From Heterodera schachtii (taxonomy: Eukaryota > Nematoda > Chromadorea > Rhabditida > Heteroderidae), in the NCBI GenBank assembly GCA_023374025.1, contig SIJG01000083.1, positions 337,709 to 401,708 on the forward strand: a stretch of DNA of 64,000 nt, given 5' to 3'. The notes beneath the pieces were generated by a model. The model was not told the DNA's origin. It ran no database searches and saw nothing but the letters and a program-made list of their open reading frames with translations. Positions 12,301 through 24,249 of the stretch are shown piece after piece (position 1 is the stretch's first letter; the number at the start of each line of letters is the position of its first letter). A program made the position numbers and the translations under genes.

Positions 12301-15300
12301 ACGAGGCAGCACTTACTGTAGCGAGTCGGACCCGTCAAATTTGAGGAAAATGCCGACAAAAGTGAACACAATGCACGCGATCACAATCAGCACAGCCGGA
12401 AGCGCAAATTTGTTCACAATTTTGACGCCCGCCAGCACAATGAGGCCGACCAAAATGAGCAAAAGTGAGCCGAACAGACGAAAATTGTGGTACTGAAATG
12501 GGAGGGAGGGGGGGGGGGGAAGTTGGGCAAAAAGGGGGAAAAGCCAAAAGAGTCCCACCCCATTTGCTGATCGGAAATAACTCTTATTCTGATCAATTGA
12601 TCAGATGAGATGGGAAAGTTGGGCAAGTGGGAAAGGGCAAAAAGAGTCCCACCCCCACTTGCTGATCGGAAATGACTCTGATCAGATGGGGGGGGGGAAA
12701 GTTGGACAAGTGGGAAGTGCCAAAAGAGTCCCACCCTCATTTGCTGATCGGAAATCACTCTGATCAATTGATGAGATGAGATGGGAAAGTTGGACAAGTG
12801 GGGAAAAGGCCAAAAGAGTGCCACCCCCATTTGCTGATCAGAAATGACTCTGATCAAATTGATCAGATTATATTGCTCTCGAGAGAGTCTCGAATTTTAT
12901 TTAATTTTTCGCCCATTTTTGATTTGCTCACCATGTCCTCGAACAATTTCGCCTGTGGCATAATGTAGATGAGAAATATTTCCACAGCACCGATGATGTA
13001 CATTGAGGCAGCGACGGTAGTGCCCAAGTAAAACTGAGAATTTAAAATTGAAAAAAAACATCAGAATGCCATTTTTGCCCCATTAGCACTCACCAAAACG
13101 CCAACAGCACCGCCCAGTTCAGGCCCAAGATTGCGTGAGATCTGTGCAAACAATTATCTGATCAGTAGTAATTGATCGGGTGATGAAAAACAGTGATCAA
13201 CCGGTCAAATGATTGACCAGACATTACGATCACTTGACAATGGCCTCTTTAGTACTGCTCAGAGTTCCCAAAGCTTGAGATCGAAATTGGTTCGGGAATT
13301 GAGGAGGAGCAAAAAAAAAAAGCGAAAAATTCCCGAGTTTTGAGTCCGAGAATCTCGAACAGCTCTCGCATGGTGTAATGACAACGTACAAAAGTTAACT
13401 CGCACAATTGCTTAGGTTAGGCTTAGGCTTAAGCCTAAGCTTTAGGCTTGTCCTAGGCCTAGGCTTGCTTGGGCCTAGGCTTAAGATTAGGCTTTATTTT
13501 GTAAAACACGAGCTGCTATTGACCCCATCGCTATTTTGAGTGCCAATTCGTCAAATTTTTTATGTGTATTGGCAAAAGAGCACCACCGACCGACCATATA
13601 ATAAGGCCCACCGCCCGAAACGACGCCATTTGTGGCAATGGCGGACAACGAAATGGAGGTGAGAAAAGTCTGAAAAAGGAGAGAAAATTTATTTGAGAGA
13701 AGCAATCGGATACATCAAAAAAGGATGCAAAATATTTAAAAAAGCGATCGATCATTTTTTGATCGAATTGATCATTTTGATCAATGATAATTTCAATTGG
13801 GAAAAAACAGCTGGGTGATCAGGGGGGATTTATTGGAAAAGGCAATTGATTTGGTCCTAGCAAATGATCATGTAATCGCCGCTTACCACGCTGCAGCACA
13901 GCAACACCACCATGAACGCCTCCAAAATGCCGGCGGTGCCGACAATCCACGGCAAACGGATGAAGAAGAGAACGCCGAAAATGTTTTGCAGGCACGGAAT
14001 GTAGCTGAACAGCAGGGAGGACAATATTTAGATTATCCTCCACAGAGAATGCCACCAAATGAGTTTGGCTGATCAGAGTGCCAAGGACAAAAAACTGATC
14101 AGAAAAATGACAACCACAAAAGGGACAGCACAATCAGCTGCTGATCATAGTACCAATATTTTTGATCAGAGAAAGCGGAATTAAAGATTTTTGCAAAAAT
14201 ATTTTGGCAGCCAAAAAAATTTCGTCAAATTTCGTTCGAAATTACGATGGGTCGGACAAGCTCTGATCAGTAACTGTCTGCCAATGATTGATCAGTCTGC
14301 CGATCATTTCGCCAATCATTTAAGCCCCCTCCCCCCCGCATTTAGCACTTACACGCCCATAATTGTGCCCAATTTGGCGGTTTGTCGCTTGGGCGCCCCT
14401 TTTGTGCCGCCGTTGCGCTCCTTTTCTCCGTTTTTGACGCCTCCGTTTGTTGCCCCTTTGGCTGTCGACTCTTTGTCCTCCTCGTCCACCGCTGTCGGTA
14501 GAATGGCGTTGTAAAGGGACAACGAACGCAACATTTGGCCAATGTTCTGTCCTCCCTTGGAGCAGTCGTCCTTAAAAGTGCCACAAATTCATTCGCTATT
14601 GCTTCTCCTCTAATGATCGCCCGAAAAATTTCGGTGGAAATGAACGACTCTGATCAGTGTTGAGAGGTGATTTGATCAGCAATTCATGACTCTGATCAGT
14701 GTCGAGAGAAAACGATTGGCTTTGATCAGTCTCAAACCACTGACTCTGATCAGTGTCAAGATGAAAACTATTGACTTTGATCAGGGTCCAGGGTAAATTA
14801 TTGGCTTCTCTGATCAGTGTCGAGAGGAAACTATTGTCTTTGATCAGTCTCAAACCACTGACTCTAATCAAGAGTTTCGTACTGATCAGTCTCACAATCA
14901 ATGGAAACTATGCCATGAATGGATTCCAAAGTCGAATCCCGAGGCATTAATCGGTTTAGTTGGAGTGATCAGCAGGTAATTTGTTATCAAACGGTAACTC
15001 CACGTCCCGATACGCAACTGACCTCGTACAATGCCATGTTGTGCTGCTGTTGTTGCTGCTTGGCACACAACGGCTCCTTCTCCGTTGTCTCCGTGGCGAG
15101 TCGCGTCGCCGTCGGCGGCGGTGCCGTCGGCGTCTTAGCCGAGCTTCCGTTGTGCTGGTGCCGATGGTTGCTGCTGTTGTTTTTGTGCTTGTTGTTGTAC
15201 GGCATTTCGTTGTCGGCACCCGTCGCCGTGCCGGCGAAGTCATCGTCTTCTTCGTCGTCGTGGAGTTGCGGCGGTTGTTGTTGCTGGTGTGGCAAAAGCA

Positions 15301-15424
15301 CTGCGACGGGGCGTCCCCCGGCGGCACTGCCCTCATGTGGTGCCATCATCACTGTGGCTGAATCATAGCAATGGTTTTGTTGGTGCTTGTTGTGATTGGC
15401 ATTTGCATTTCGTCGTGGGGACAT
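3321..15424 (-). CDS. K-Cl cotransporter, SLC12 family (29 exons)
   Basis: Electroneutral potassium-chloride cotransporter of the plasma membrane, controlling cell chloride and volume. Exons (high to low): 15023-15424, 14353-14570, 13887-14004, 13595-13669, 13094-13141, 12932-13033, 12317-12492, 11754-12020, 11414-11549, 11314-11372, 10970-11077, 10845-10918, 10441-10628, 9916-10000, 9645-9832, 9154-9307, 8465-8598, 7863-8042, 7407-7534, 7296-7338, 6898-7044, 6789-6845, 6313-6384, 5659-5832, 4976-5083, 4357-4530, 4001-4117, 3810-3951, 3321-3412. They total 3,966 nt (1,321 aa) and all phases agree. KCC signatures include [70 protein letters not shown] and the terminal [16 protein letters not shown]. 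The N-terminal cytosolic exon is long and rich in His, Gln and Asn. The exon at 11754-12020 adds an Asn/Thr-rich insert in the large extracellular loop. Introns carry several tandem repeats. Confidence 0.93.
3460..3535. repeat. 26-bp tandem repeat, 3 copies
   Basis: Three units of the form CGAGAATGGCACTCTCGAG plus about seven bases follow each other in the last intron of the cotransporter gene. Each contains or nearly contains the palindrome CTCGAG. Confidence 0.75.
4554..4820. repeat. About 50-bp tandem repeat, about 5 copies
   Basis: Imperfect units of the type GAGACTCGGCACCGG, then a TGTCGGGATTAGG core and a TTTTGGTC end, are repeated in a cotransporter intron. Units differ by substitutions and small indels, so the array is old. 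Confidence 0.75.
6511..6583 (+). tRNA. tRNA-Arg (anticodon TCT), antisense inside a cotransporter intron
   Basis: A full cloverleaf can be drawn. Acceptor GGCCGCG pairs with CGTGGTC (two G-T pairs), a D stem of GCC/GGC follows, the anticodon stem is CCTGA/TCAGG around loop CTTCTAA (anticodon TCT), and the T arm is GTGGG-TTCGAGT-CCCAC with the standard B box. The discriminator base is A. A T-rich run downstream (6594-6609) fits a Pol III terminator. It lies in the intron between the exons at 6313-6384 and 6789-6845, transcribed against the host gene. It has no intron. Confidence 0.93.
7691..7793. mobile_element. 103-bp hAT-like MITE
   Basis: The ends CAGAGATGG and CCATCCCTG form an inverted repeat (CAGRGATGG), extended inward by TTCCG/CGGAA. 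Flanks GCACACAC (7683-7690) and GCACACAT (7794-7801) match at 7 of 8 bases, as expected of an 8-bp hAT target duplication. The interior holds AAATCGGAATTCC words shared with 20930-20990, 52536-52640 and 61390-61465, which look like diverged relatives. Confidence 0.55.
8763..8842. repeat. Dispersed repeat with TTAGGC-like motifs, copy 1
   Basis: The stretch ACAATTGCTTAGGTTAGG followed by several CCTAGGCTT words is shared with 13371-13497, including the preceding ATGACAAC/GTACAAAAG context. TTAGGC is the nematode telomere repeat unit, but the copies here are degenerate and partly palindromic. Confidence 0.6.
12495..12868. repeat. About 85-95-bp tandem repeat, about 4 copies
   Basis: Units begin AAAAGAGTCCCACCCC, continue ATTTGCTGATCGGAAATGA and end GGGAAAGTTGGACAAGTGGG. 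They occupy a cotransporter intron. One unit carries an internal run of nine G, and small indels distinguish the others. Confidence 0.8.
13371..13497. repeat. Dispersed repeat with TTAGGC-like motifs, copy 2
   Basis: TTAGGTTAGGCTTAGGCTT, then AAGCCTAAGC and further TAGGCTT words, lie in a cotransporter intron. This is a longer relative of the copy at 8763-8842 and partly palindromic, so it could be an interstitial telomere-type tract or a mobile element end. Confidence 0.6.
14640..14890. repeat. TGATCAG-rich tandem repeat
   Basis: Units GACTCTGATCAGTGTCGAGA followed by AAACTATTG, CTTTGATCAGTCTCAAACC and ACT repeat with a period near 57 bp made of two related half-units. The array lies in the second cotransporter intron. 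Confidence 0.75.
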
Positions 15425-18400
15425 TTTGCCAATGTTTTTTTTTCACAATTCAATTTTTGTCACGGAATTAATTGGCACGAATTTGAGGAAGGGCAAATTG
15501 CATGGGAAAGAAAGTGAAAGTGAACACACCCGAATTGTGGCACTTAATCAGTGCCAATGCTATTTATATACAGCAAAACTGGGATAAATCTGAAAAGCCA
15601 AAATAAATTTAAAATAAAAATGCCAAAACATTTTGGAAAAGTCTCGACTCAAAATCTCGGACCATACGGGCTCGACCAACAATTTCCGGTGCCAAAGCCA
15701 TCAAAAAGAAAATCCATGGCCACGCCACAAATTGGGCCCATTGTGTCAATTAGACAAAAGTGCATAAAATGCTGGAAGAAGAAGGCGCTGCGTGTATAAA
15801 ATGTGCTGTTTGTCGGCACACCGCGGCGGAGGCACAAAAAGCGAAAAATGCCAATGGCAAAATGTGACGCAATTTTAATTGGCCCATTCAAAGGGAGGCG
15901 GGGGACAAAATGCCGCCCCGGGGGAGGGGTGGCCTGAGAAAAAGAAAGAAAAAAAAAAGAATTTTTTGTTTTTTTTTTCGGCAGATGCTTTACAGAATTT
16001 GATACCCGAGGGGACGCGACGACGAATTGAATGGAGGACGACGGAATGCCAAGTGTCCCCCCGGGGGGCTAATTGGCAATGGAATGCCAAAGGGTTCGGA
16101 TTTTCAGGGCCCCAAACATTGGCGGATTGGGCGGCCTCCGATTTCAAAAAATTGAGGAGAGGAAAAGCAGTAACAGCGAAAGAGGAGAGATTTAAAGCAG
16201 TTGAAAAGGGAAGGGAATCAAATGCCAACAGCTTTTTGTGGCCATAAAGCCAAAAAATAATGTGTTCGTGAGGAAAATGTGGCCAAAATGATCAATTGAG
16301 AGGAGGAAATTGAGGGAGCGGTAGGGGGAGTTTAAAGCATCATAACTTTTTTCTTGATTGACTAATTTTATAATTTTGACATTATTCGAAAGATCAACAT
16401 GTCTAGAAACAAAAAAAAAAAAAATTCTTAAGAAATTTTTTAGTAAGAAATTTTTTTGGGGGGGGGGGGAGAGCAACGATGTGGGAACGACCTGATCCCC
16501 TTTTACTAAGCGATTAAAAAATCTGATAGAGCCTTGTTAAGAGCTTTCGAATGGATACCTGGTTTATTGAATTTGGTCAACAAAGAAAAAAAAGAAGTTA
16601 TAATGCTCTAAACTTGGCTCAAACGGAACTGATCCGCTTCGGGGGGGGGGGGGGGACCTGTCGAAATCCATGCCGGGAATTTAAAGAAGACAAAGGCATT
16701 TGACCAATTTAGGCTTTATCTTATTTGGCAAAAAATGGGATTTTTCCACATGAAAAAATGGGGAAGAGGAGGAGGGGAAGAGACGGAAGCCAACAAACAT
16801 AAATTACCTCCATTTAAATGGCTATTGAAAACAGTTAATCCCATCCCCCCGAGGGGTTGAGCGCGGACAGCAAAGTACGCAATTGGATGGGTGGGTAGCA
16901 GCATCAGAAAAGGTGAGAACTGTGGGCACATATATCCATCGCAAGCCAAGGGGGGGGGGGTCATCAGAGGGAGAAAAGACCCCGGGGGGACAACGAAGGC
17001 GGCGACAACAGATCGATGCAGGGGCCAAAGAATGGAGATGGGAAAGAGCCCGGAGGGGGGGGGGGAAGAAGACCCCCGGGGGCGGACTATGGGGGGAAAT
17101 AACGGCTCTTTCCCTCCCCCACCCCAGGGGCATAAATAAATAAACACTTTTGTGACGAATCATAACCAATGTTCTGCTGCTGCTGCTAATGTTGGGACCG
17201 TAAGAAAGTTTGTATTTATTGTATCAGTGGACATATGTACATATTGGTGGTGAAGGAAAAGCGGCGGGCAATTTAAAAGTGGGAAAACTGTGGAAAGGGG
17301 GATTGCAGGATAAACTTTTCAAATGCCACACATTTTAATGGGTGCCATTTGCGGATTCAAAATACATTCAAATGCTATTTGTTAATTAATCCCCCTGCCT
17401 TTACTATCAATTAGTCATTAATTACATTTTTTAAAATTAATTGTTGTGCAGCAAAATTGCCGATATTTGTTGGAAATCCATTTCAAATGCCGGCTATCAA
17501 TGCTAATTAGTCTCGAATGCGACTCTCGAGAAAAGCTCAATTTATCCGGCCTCGAGTCTAGGGAGGGCTAAATTCTTGATTGAACTTTCCCGGATTGGCA
17601 CCGGCACTTTCTGAGGCCACAGCCATCCAAGAGATGCCAATGAGCAAATAAATATTTTTGGGTAATAAATAAAGATGAGCCTTTTTTGTCACGGGCTAAA
17701 AGTGCACAGTCAATTTTTTGCCTAAAAAATGCAAATCGCAACACAGCGCCCCAGGCAATGTGCTAATTTGGCATTTCCCAAAGAAATGCCAAAGTGTGCC
17801 GCCCTCTCCCTCAGAGCAAATTTGGGCATTTCCGCTTCTCCCCTTTTTCCTTTCACATGCTTTTATTTGATGATAATGCAAAAACACTTAATTTTAGGAT
17901 GTTCATCGAAAATGGCACAAAAATGCCAAAAATTCATTAAGATGGGGGAAAATTTTGGTGGGGAAAATTAAAAATTCAACAAATTATGTCAAATCCTCAT
18001 TTTTGTATTTCTCGTTGGCACTTAAACGGCGACAACGGCACACTCAGCGGGGAAAAAGAGGGGCGCGGAGGACGGGGAAGCGGGGACAAATTCACACGGA
18101 CGGCACCACAAAAAGCGGCACAGACCCGGGGGGGGGGGGGAAGTTCCGCAACGCCGCAAAATCAAAGCAAAAACAAATAATGAAAAAGTGGGGGATTAGT
18201 GGTGTGGGGGGGGGGGAAGTGGGTCCGATGGCACAGCGAAGGGTTTTTTCTTTGTGCCGCCGCCGTCGGCGCAATGTTTGTTCAGCGGAGGACGGCGGGG
18301 GACAACAAAGGCTAACATTCAAAAAAATAATAATGAATTTATGATGCGTATAGAAAATGATACCCCCCCCCCGTTTCATATACAATAAATAGCCGGAGGG

Positions 18401-21400
18401 ATTTAAAATTTAAACCAAAAAATTTTAAAATTCGATGAGTAATTGGGCCCGAAAATCGAGTGAGAAACAAATTACAAAACCCTAGCATAAATTAATTGCA
18501 TCAAAATGAATTAGAATAGTCATTTATAAATGCTTTTACTTTCTGCACAAACTGATCGTTTCACAAATTGGGGCCATCCGTCCGATCAGTTGACTGATCG
18601 GGCGAGTTTTAAAAACATTTCCAGATCAGCCGAAGGAAAGTGTTTGTCTCTGTGCTTTTAAAGAGTGATCAGACTTTATCTTTTCTCTTCCGCTTTGATC
18701 GATTTGTCGGTGGCTTAAACGCCGCCCGTCCAAAAGGTAATTAATTAATTAGTGAAATTAGCCATCGAAGAAAACCGCAGATATTTGGCCAATCTCGGCC
18801 TAATGAATGAACGAGTAATTTATTCTCTCTTCTCACTATTGGCTATAAATAATTTTTTTTTTAAATTGCCAAAATATATTATAAATTAAAAAGGGAAAAC
18901 AGAAATTTTAGATAGAATTCAACAAAATTTGAAAGCTAATAAATTAAACCAAAACAAATTTAAATTTTTTGCGAAATCCTCAAAAATCACTTAAACAAAT
19001 TGAATAAATTAAAGGAAGTTGGGGAAAAAGAAAGAAAGTGATTTTCAGGGAAATTAAATTGAGAAAGAGAGGAAATGGAAGGAGCATTTAAATTTAAATT
19101 TAAAGCCATTAATGCATAAAATTTAACGATAAAATTTTTAAAACTTAAGTCAAAGTGAAAAAAAATGAAAAAGAAATTATCAATCAAAACTATGAGAGGT
19201 AATTAATTAATAGTTGCAAATTATGTATACGGGAAAATGATCAAAATTGACCAAATTATAAGTGATTGATCAAAATGAAAAATGAAAGACAAACAAAAAA
19301 AATGCGTGATCATTCGGCGCATGTTTTTGATCAACAGAAGCTGATGATCAAATGGAAAATGGAAACTTTGACCATTAGCAGCTGATCAAATTGAGAGAGC
19401 AGACTCAAAATTTTAAAAATAATTTTACAAAAAATATTAAAAATAAAATTTAAATTTTTGTTTTTGGCACTTTGGGTGGTCCTTCCGTCCGTCCGTTCGC
19501 TTTTCAAATGGGCGCCAAATTGGCGATGTTATTGTTGGCACAAAGTGTTATTTTTCGTCCGTTTGTGTGCCGCCCTCTCTTTTGCCCCATCTTCGGCTTA
19601 ACAAGGCCAATTTGCCAAAGGCGGCCAACTTTATTTTATTTTTTTTGCTTTGGGCATCCCCCGGAGGGATTTAAGTGAATTTTTCCCGTCGCCAAATTGA
19701 CGAAAAATAAAAAATAATAATAATTTAAAAAACAGTAAAATAAAATGAAAATATAAAATTAAAGCGAAAATGGAAAATAATTTAATTAAAAAGAAAATAA
19801 TTTTTTTAAATAAAATAAAGAAAAATAAATAAATAAACAATAAAATAATTTAGAGAAATGAAAAGAATTAATAATATTTTAAATTAAAATGGGAAAAATA
19901 ATAAAATCAAAACCAAAAAATACATTAAAATTTTTTTTAAAATAGCGTTGTATAAAGTAAATGAAAAAAATAATTATTTTTGGGTTTTAATGGGTTTGTC
20001 CAATAATGAAATGTGTGATAATTACACATTTTGTTCATTTTAAGTATTTTTTAAGTTTAATCATACAAAAACCAGCAGCGCCGGGGGTGAGGAAAAAGCA
20101 CAAAATTTGGGGGGGGGAATGAATTTTTAATGGCCAAAGACCATAACAGCGGCGGCACGGCACGGAAGGACTGAAAAGGGCGCCAAAACTTTGCAAAATT
20201 TTGGGCGGCGTCTAATTTAAAATTTAAAAAGTGCGGAGGGGCAAAAAGTGTGGCACAAAATGCCGAAAATGCAGCCAAACGGCACAAAATCCAAAATTTG
20301 GTATCATTTTTGAAAGCTTTACTACACATTTCAAAGCTAACACTAATTCTAAAGCATTGCTAATTGGTAAGCATTTTAAATTGCAAAAATTCAGACGGTT
20401 AATGCTTCTCGAGACCGAAAAGTTCCCCGAGACTCTGAAGCGGACGATACTTTGCCTCGAGACTCTTGGGATCGTTATCGTAAAACCCTGAGGCTTGTGA
20501 TCATTAAAATTAAATGCAATTTATTTTTTTTTACTAAAATTAGACTTTTTATGTTTAAATTTGCATTTATTCCATTGCTTTTAATGGTTATTATTTATTT
20601 TGCTTGTGCGTGTGTGTAAAATGAAAAGTGATCGGAAGTGAAGAGAAAAGCGAATGAAAAATGAAAGAACGGCGGTGGAGAGACGGAAAATTATAAATGG
20701 GCAAATAAATGAAAGAATTAATTAATTAATTGATAAGGGGGGGGGGGGGGACAATCACTAATCACTCGTCGAAAATGATAAAAAAAAAACAGAGAAAATT
20801 TCAGCTGATTTAATTTTTTGGCTTTATTTTGTTTTTGTTTTTTGCCCGAGGCTAAAAAATTGGGGGAAAAGCAATTCAAAAAAGAAGTGAGGGACGACAC
20901 CAGCGGCGGAACTCAGAACTCCAAGACAAAAAATTTTTCGGGAAACGGAATTCCGACCACAAAAATAATTTAAATCGGAATTCCGTGGCCTCCCTAGACG
21001 ACACCACACATTCTCAAATTGAAAAGTTGACAATATTTTAAAATTTAAAAGAAAGTTTTCTGTGGCCAAACGCCGAACAAAAAAAAAGAACACCCAAATT
21101 TTGAATGCCAAATCTGGCGAGTTTAAACAGCAGCACAAAGTGTGTGCCATCGTTAACACAACAAAGGCGAAAACTGCTGCTGATGAATGGGCAGGAGGGA
21201 GAAGAAGCCGAAGGGGGGGGGGGGAGAGAAGCATTTGCGAAGGGAGTGCCAAAGGAAAGTGGCGGAGACGGACGGCCCTTCGGCATTTTGTGCCGACAGA
21301 TGCCGAAGGGGGGGAGGAGGGCACTGAATAAAGCGGCATTTTGTGTTCCGTTTTGCTGTTTTCGTGTGGAGTGCAGTGGCAAATTAGGGGGGGAGGGGGG

Positions 21401-24249
21401 GGGGGGGTGAAGAGGGTTTTCGGGGGGAGGGGGGAATTGTCCTTCTCAGAAACAAAATTGAGCCGGGAAAAGAATGAAACGGAACGGAAAGTGTGAGGGG
21501 AGGCGGGAGAGACCTCTCCGTTCTCGAGGAAAAGCCTCGGGGGGAAGGACTATTCCTCAGCGAAAAAAATGGAGAGAAAATCAGCAAAATTTTGCGGTTG
21601 AAATAAAAAAATTGCGGAAAATTTCGAGAGGGAGGGGGTGTAATAAGGGGAAGAAGCTTCCATCGGGGAACCGTAGAAGCAGTCTTCCAAATTTATGAGA
21701 AAACTGAGAAATTCTGAGTTAAATAAACCCATAGAAAAAAGGAAGGTTTTTTCTTGGACATTTTCGGGTAGGAAATGCCCGCGCGAAGGGTAAAGTGGCA
21801 GAAAAGTATGGCACAGAAAATTCTAAGGGCATACGAAAAGCATGGGCAAAACCCAGTTGCCCTTCTGTTCCACTCTGAATGGAGATGGCAATTTTCCTTC
21901 TCCAGTTCAAAAAACTGAAGGCAAACGTGAGGCCGGCACGGCATTGATACGCGAACCGACCGACAAATTCTCGACTTTTTGGCACCCTCCCAACTTCAAT
22001 CATAATCAAGTCTCGACCGGAGGGAGGAGGAATATGTGTGCCTTTCATGCGGCCAATTCCTTTCTCGACCTCCGCCCGTGCACTTCTCGAAACCAAGTAA
22101 ATATTTTGTGGCAATAAATCGCTCGTAATTTATATGAAATGCCGAAATCTCAGTCTTTTAACTTTTTTAAATGACAATAATAAAACAATCTTTCGTTGGC
22201 ATATGAATTTTTTGTAAATTATAGGACAATGGATCAAATAGTAAAGCATAATTTATGCCAAATTTTGTGCTAAAAAATTTACTTCCCCTCGCCAAAAAAA
22301 AAAAAATTTTTTTTTTGTCACCATTTCAATGGCCATTATAATTTTTTGAACATTTCTTTTGTCCCCCGGGGGGCCACTCACCGCCGACCAAATCCATCCA
22401 AATTTGGCGAGGGGCACAAGGCCAAACCAATTTTCTTCTTTTTTTTTTTTTTTTTTGCTTTTTGTCCGGGGCGATTGGCAGGACGAAGGTGAGAAAATGA
22501 TGGAAAATAATAATGTGATGGTAATTTCGGTGATGTGAGCAGAGGGGAGGACACACCGCGAATAATTCAAAATGGAACAAATAAATAATATACACAAAAA
22601 TATATGAATTAAAGCAGAAAATAAATTCAACGGATGGGGGGGGGGAGAAATTAAAAATATATATATAATTTTTATATTTTTGGCATTTTATTAAAATGGA
22701 GAAAGTTACATATTTTTAAACAAATTTAGAAGTAAGGGCCGGACTTTTAGGCACGGAAATTTTTCAAATAGGCACGAAAAGGGTGAAAAAGGGCAAAAAT
22801 GTACAAAAACGACAAAATAAAAGGCACAAAAAGTTGAAAAAAGGCAGCAAAAATTAACACTTTTTGACCAAATTTTGAAATCAAATTAGCAAAAATTCTC
22901 ATTTTTTTGCGCACTTTAAAAACTGAATTAAATTAAATTTTATTTAGTAATTATGTAATTACAAAATCTCTTCAAAAGATTAATAAGTTTTGAGCAGGGG
23001 AGCGGGGGGGGGGGGGGGGTCAAAAACCGCGTGCCAACCAAAAGTATGGCATAATTTTGTAATATCACCGACGAGGGATTGCTCATTTTATTAATTTTAA
23101 AAAAATCCGAGAATAAAAGTGTCAGAAACACAAAAAAAAAACGGGCAAATTGACAATGTAATGGACAGAAAGCAGCAGAAAAAGGGCGAAAAATATTAAT
23201 TAAAAATTCAAAATTTATATTAATTTTTTGGAATTGAAACAATTTTCATGAAAATAAATGCGAAATTAGATTGGAAAATTCTAATAGAGGGGGGCCTAAA
23301 TTAATATTTTATGGCTCTGTTTTTAGTAAAAAATTTTATTTTTAAAATAAAAAATAAATTTTCGTGTGGAAAATTAAACTTTTTCATGAAATATTTAATT
23401 AATTGGAAAATGAATTAACAAATTGCGCGGAAAATGTGTAAACGACCGTATTTTATTAATAAAAAAATTTAAATAAAAATATTTTTGAAATTTTAGTCCT
23501 AAAACCAATATATTATTAAAATAAAATATAAATTGGGATTTAATTGCCAAGAAATGAGTGAGTGCCGTCGAATAAACAAATAAACGAATATTTAATGGCA
23601 CCAAATGAATGCCAAACGCCGGCGGGGGATTTTATATTCTCCGCACAATTTTATGGACAAAGAGCGGACGAAAGGGAAGTGAATAAAAAGGGGAGAGAAT
23701 CCTCCAAAAGCGCAGAAATAATAAATATATAAAAATGCGGCACAAAACGAAGCGACGAAAGGGCAAAAATGGGGGAGAAAAGCGGAGGGAAAATCAACGG
23801 AAGGGACGAAAGAGCCAAATTTGGGGGGGGGGGGGCAATGAATGGCACAGCACAAATCAGTGCAATTTAAGAAAGAAAAATTGGAATGGGGGAATGGCAC
23901 AGGGGATTAAGCTGCAGGTTGGAAAGGAAAGTTGATCCAAATTGGGAACTGAATGTTTTGGAATTGAAATGATCAATCGAAAAAAATGTCGAGACAAATG
24001 AGTCCAGTAAAATGCCGCACAGAAAAAGAAGGGTTGTCACAATTAAAAATGATAAATTATGGCGCCGAAATTGTCAATGAAAAATATTATAAATGAAATG
24101 GCGCTAATGAGTCGAGTGGGGTGGGAAGGAGGGCACAGTCTCCACAGAATGCCAAAATGTGGACAACGGCCGCAGCAAAATAATAATAATTAAACGTTGC
24201 CAATTTTCCCGACTTGGCAGAGCTGGGCCTGATCAGGAAAGGGCCCTAC
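15425..24249. other. Gene-poor repeat-rich region
   Basis: Upstream of the cotransporter start there are about 8.8 kb in which I cannot support any gene. Contents include poly-G runs near 16450, 16640, 16955, 17055, 18127, 18205, 20108, 20738, 21217, 21390, 22636, 23004 and 23822; GC-palindromic words such as CCCCCGGGGG; AT-rich tracts; and frequent TGGCA/TGCCA words. The 5' untranslated region and promoter of the cotransporter should lie near its high-coordinate end. Confidence 0.55.
16330..16613. repeat. Imperfect inverted repeat enclosing a poly-G run
   Basis: The left arm, starting AGTTTAAAGCATCATAACTT, matches the reverse complement of the right arm ending AGTTATAATGCTCTAAACTT with substitutions. 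A run of about 12 G lies between the arms and a longer one just outside (16640-16655). It looks like a fold-back or MITE-type element. Confidence 0.5.

Noticed and set aside
14956..15471. Long open frames in several frames opposite the cotransporter first exon
   Set aside because: Low-complexity CAG/CAC-type sequence keeps many frames open. The minus frame ending MALYE joins in phase to the next KCC exon.
16883..17143. Overlapping Gly/Arg-rich frames between poly-G runs
   Set aside because: Composition follows the G-rich DNA; no motif or splice evidence.
21719..22117. 131-codon minus frame and 91-codon plus frame
   Set aside because: Neither has recognisable motifs or splice partners, and both overlap the same DNA; chance is the simplest explanation.
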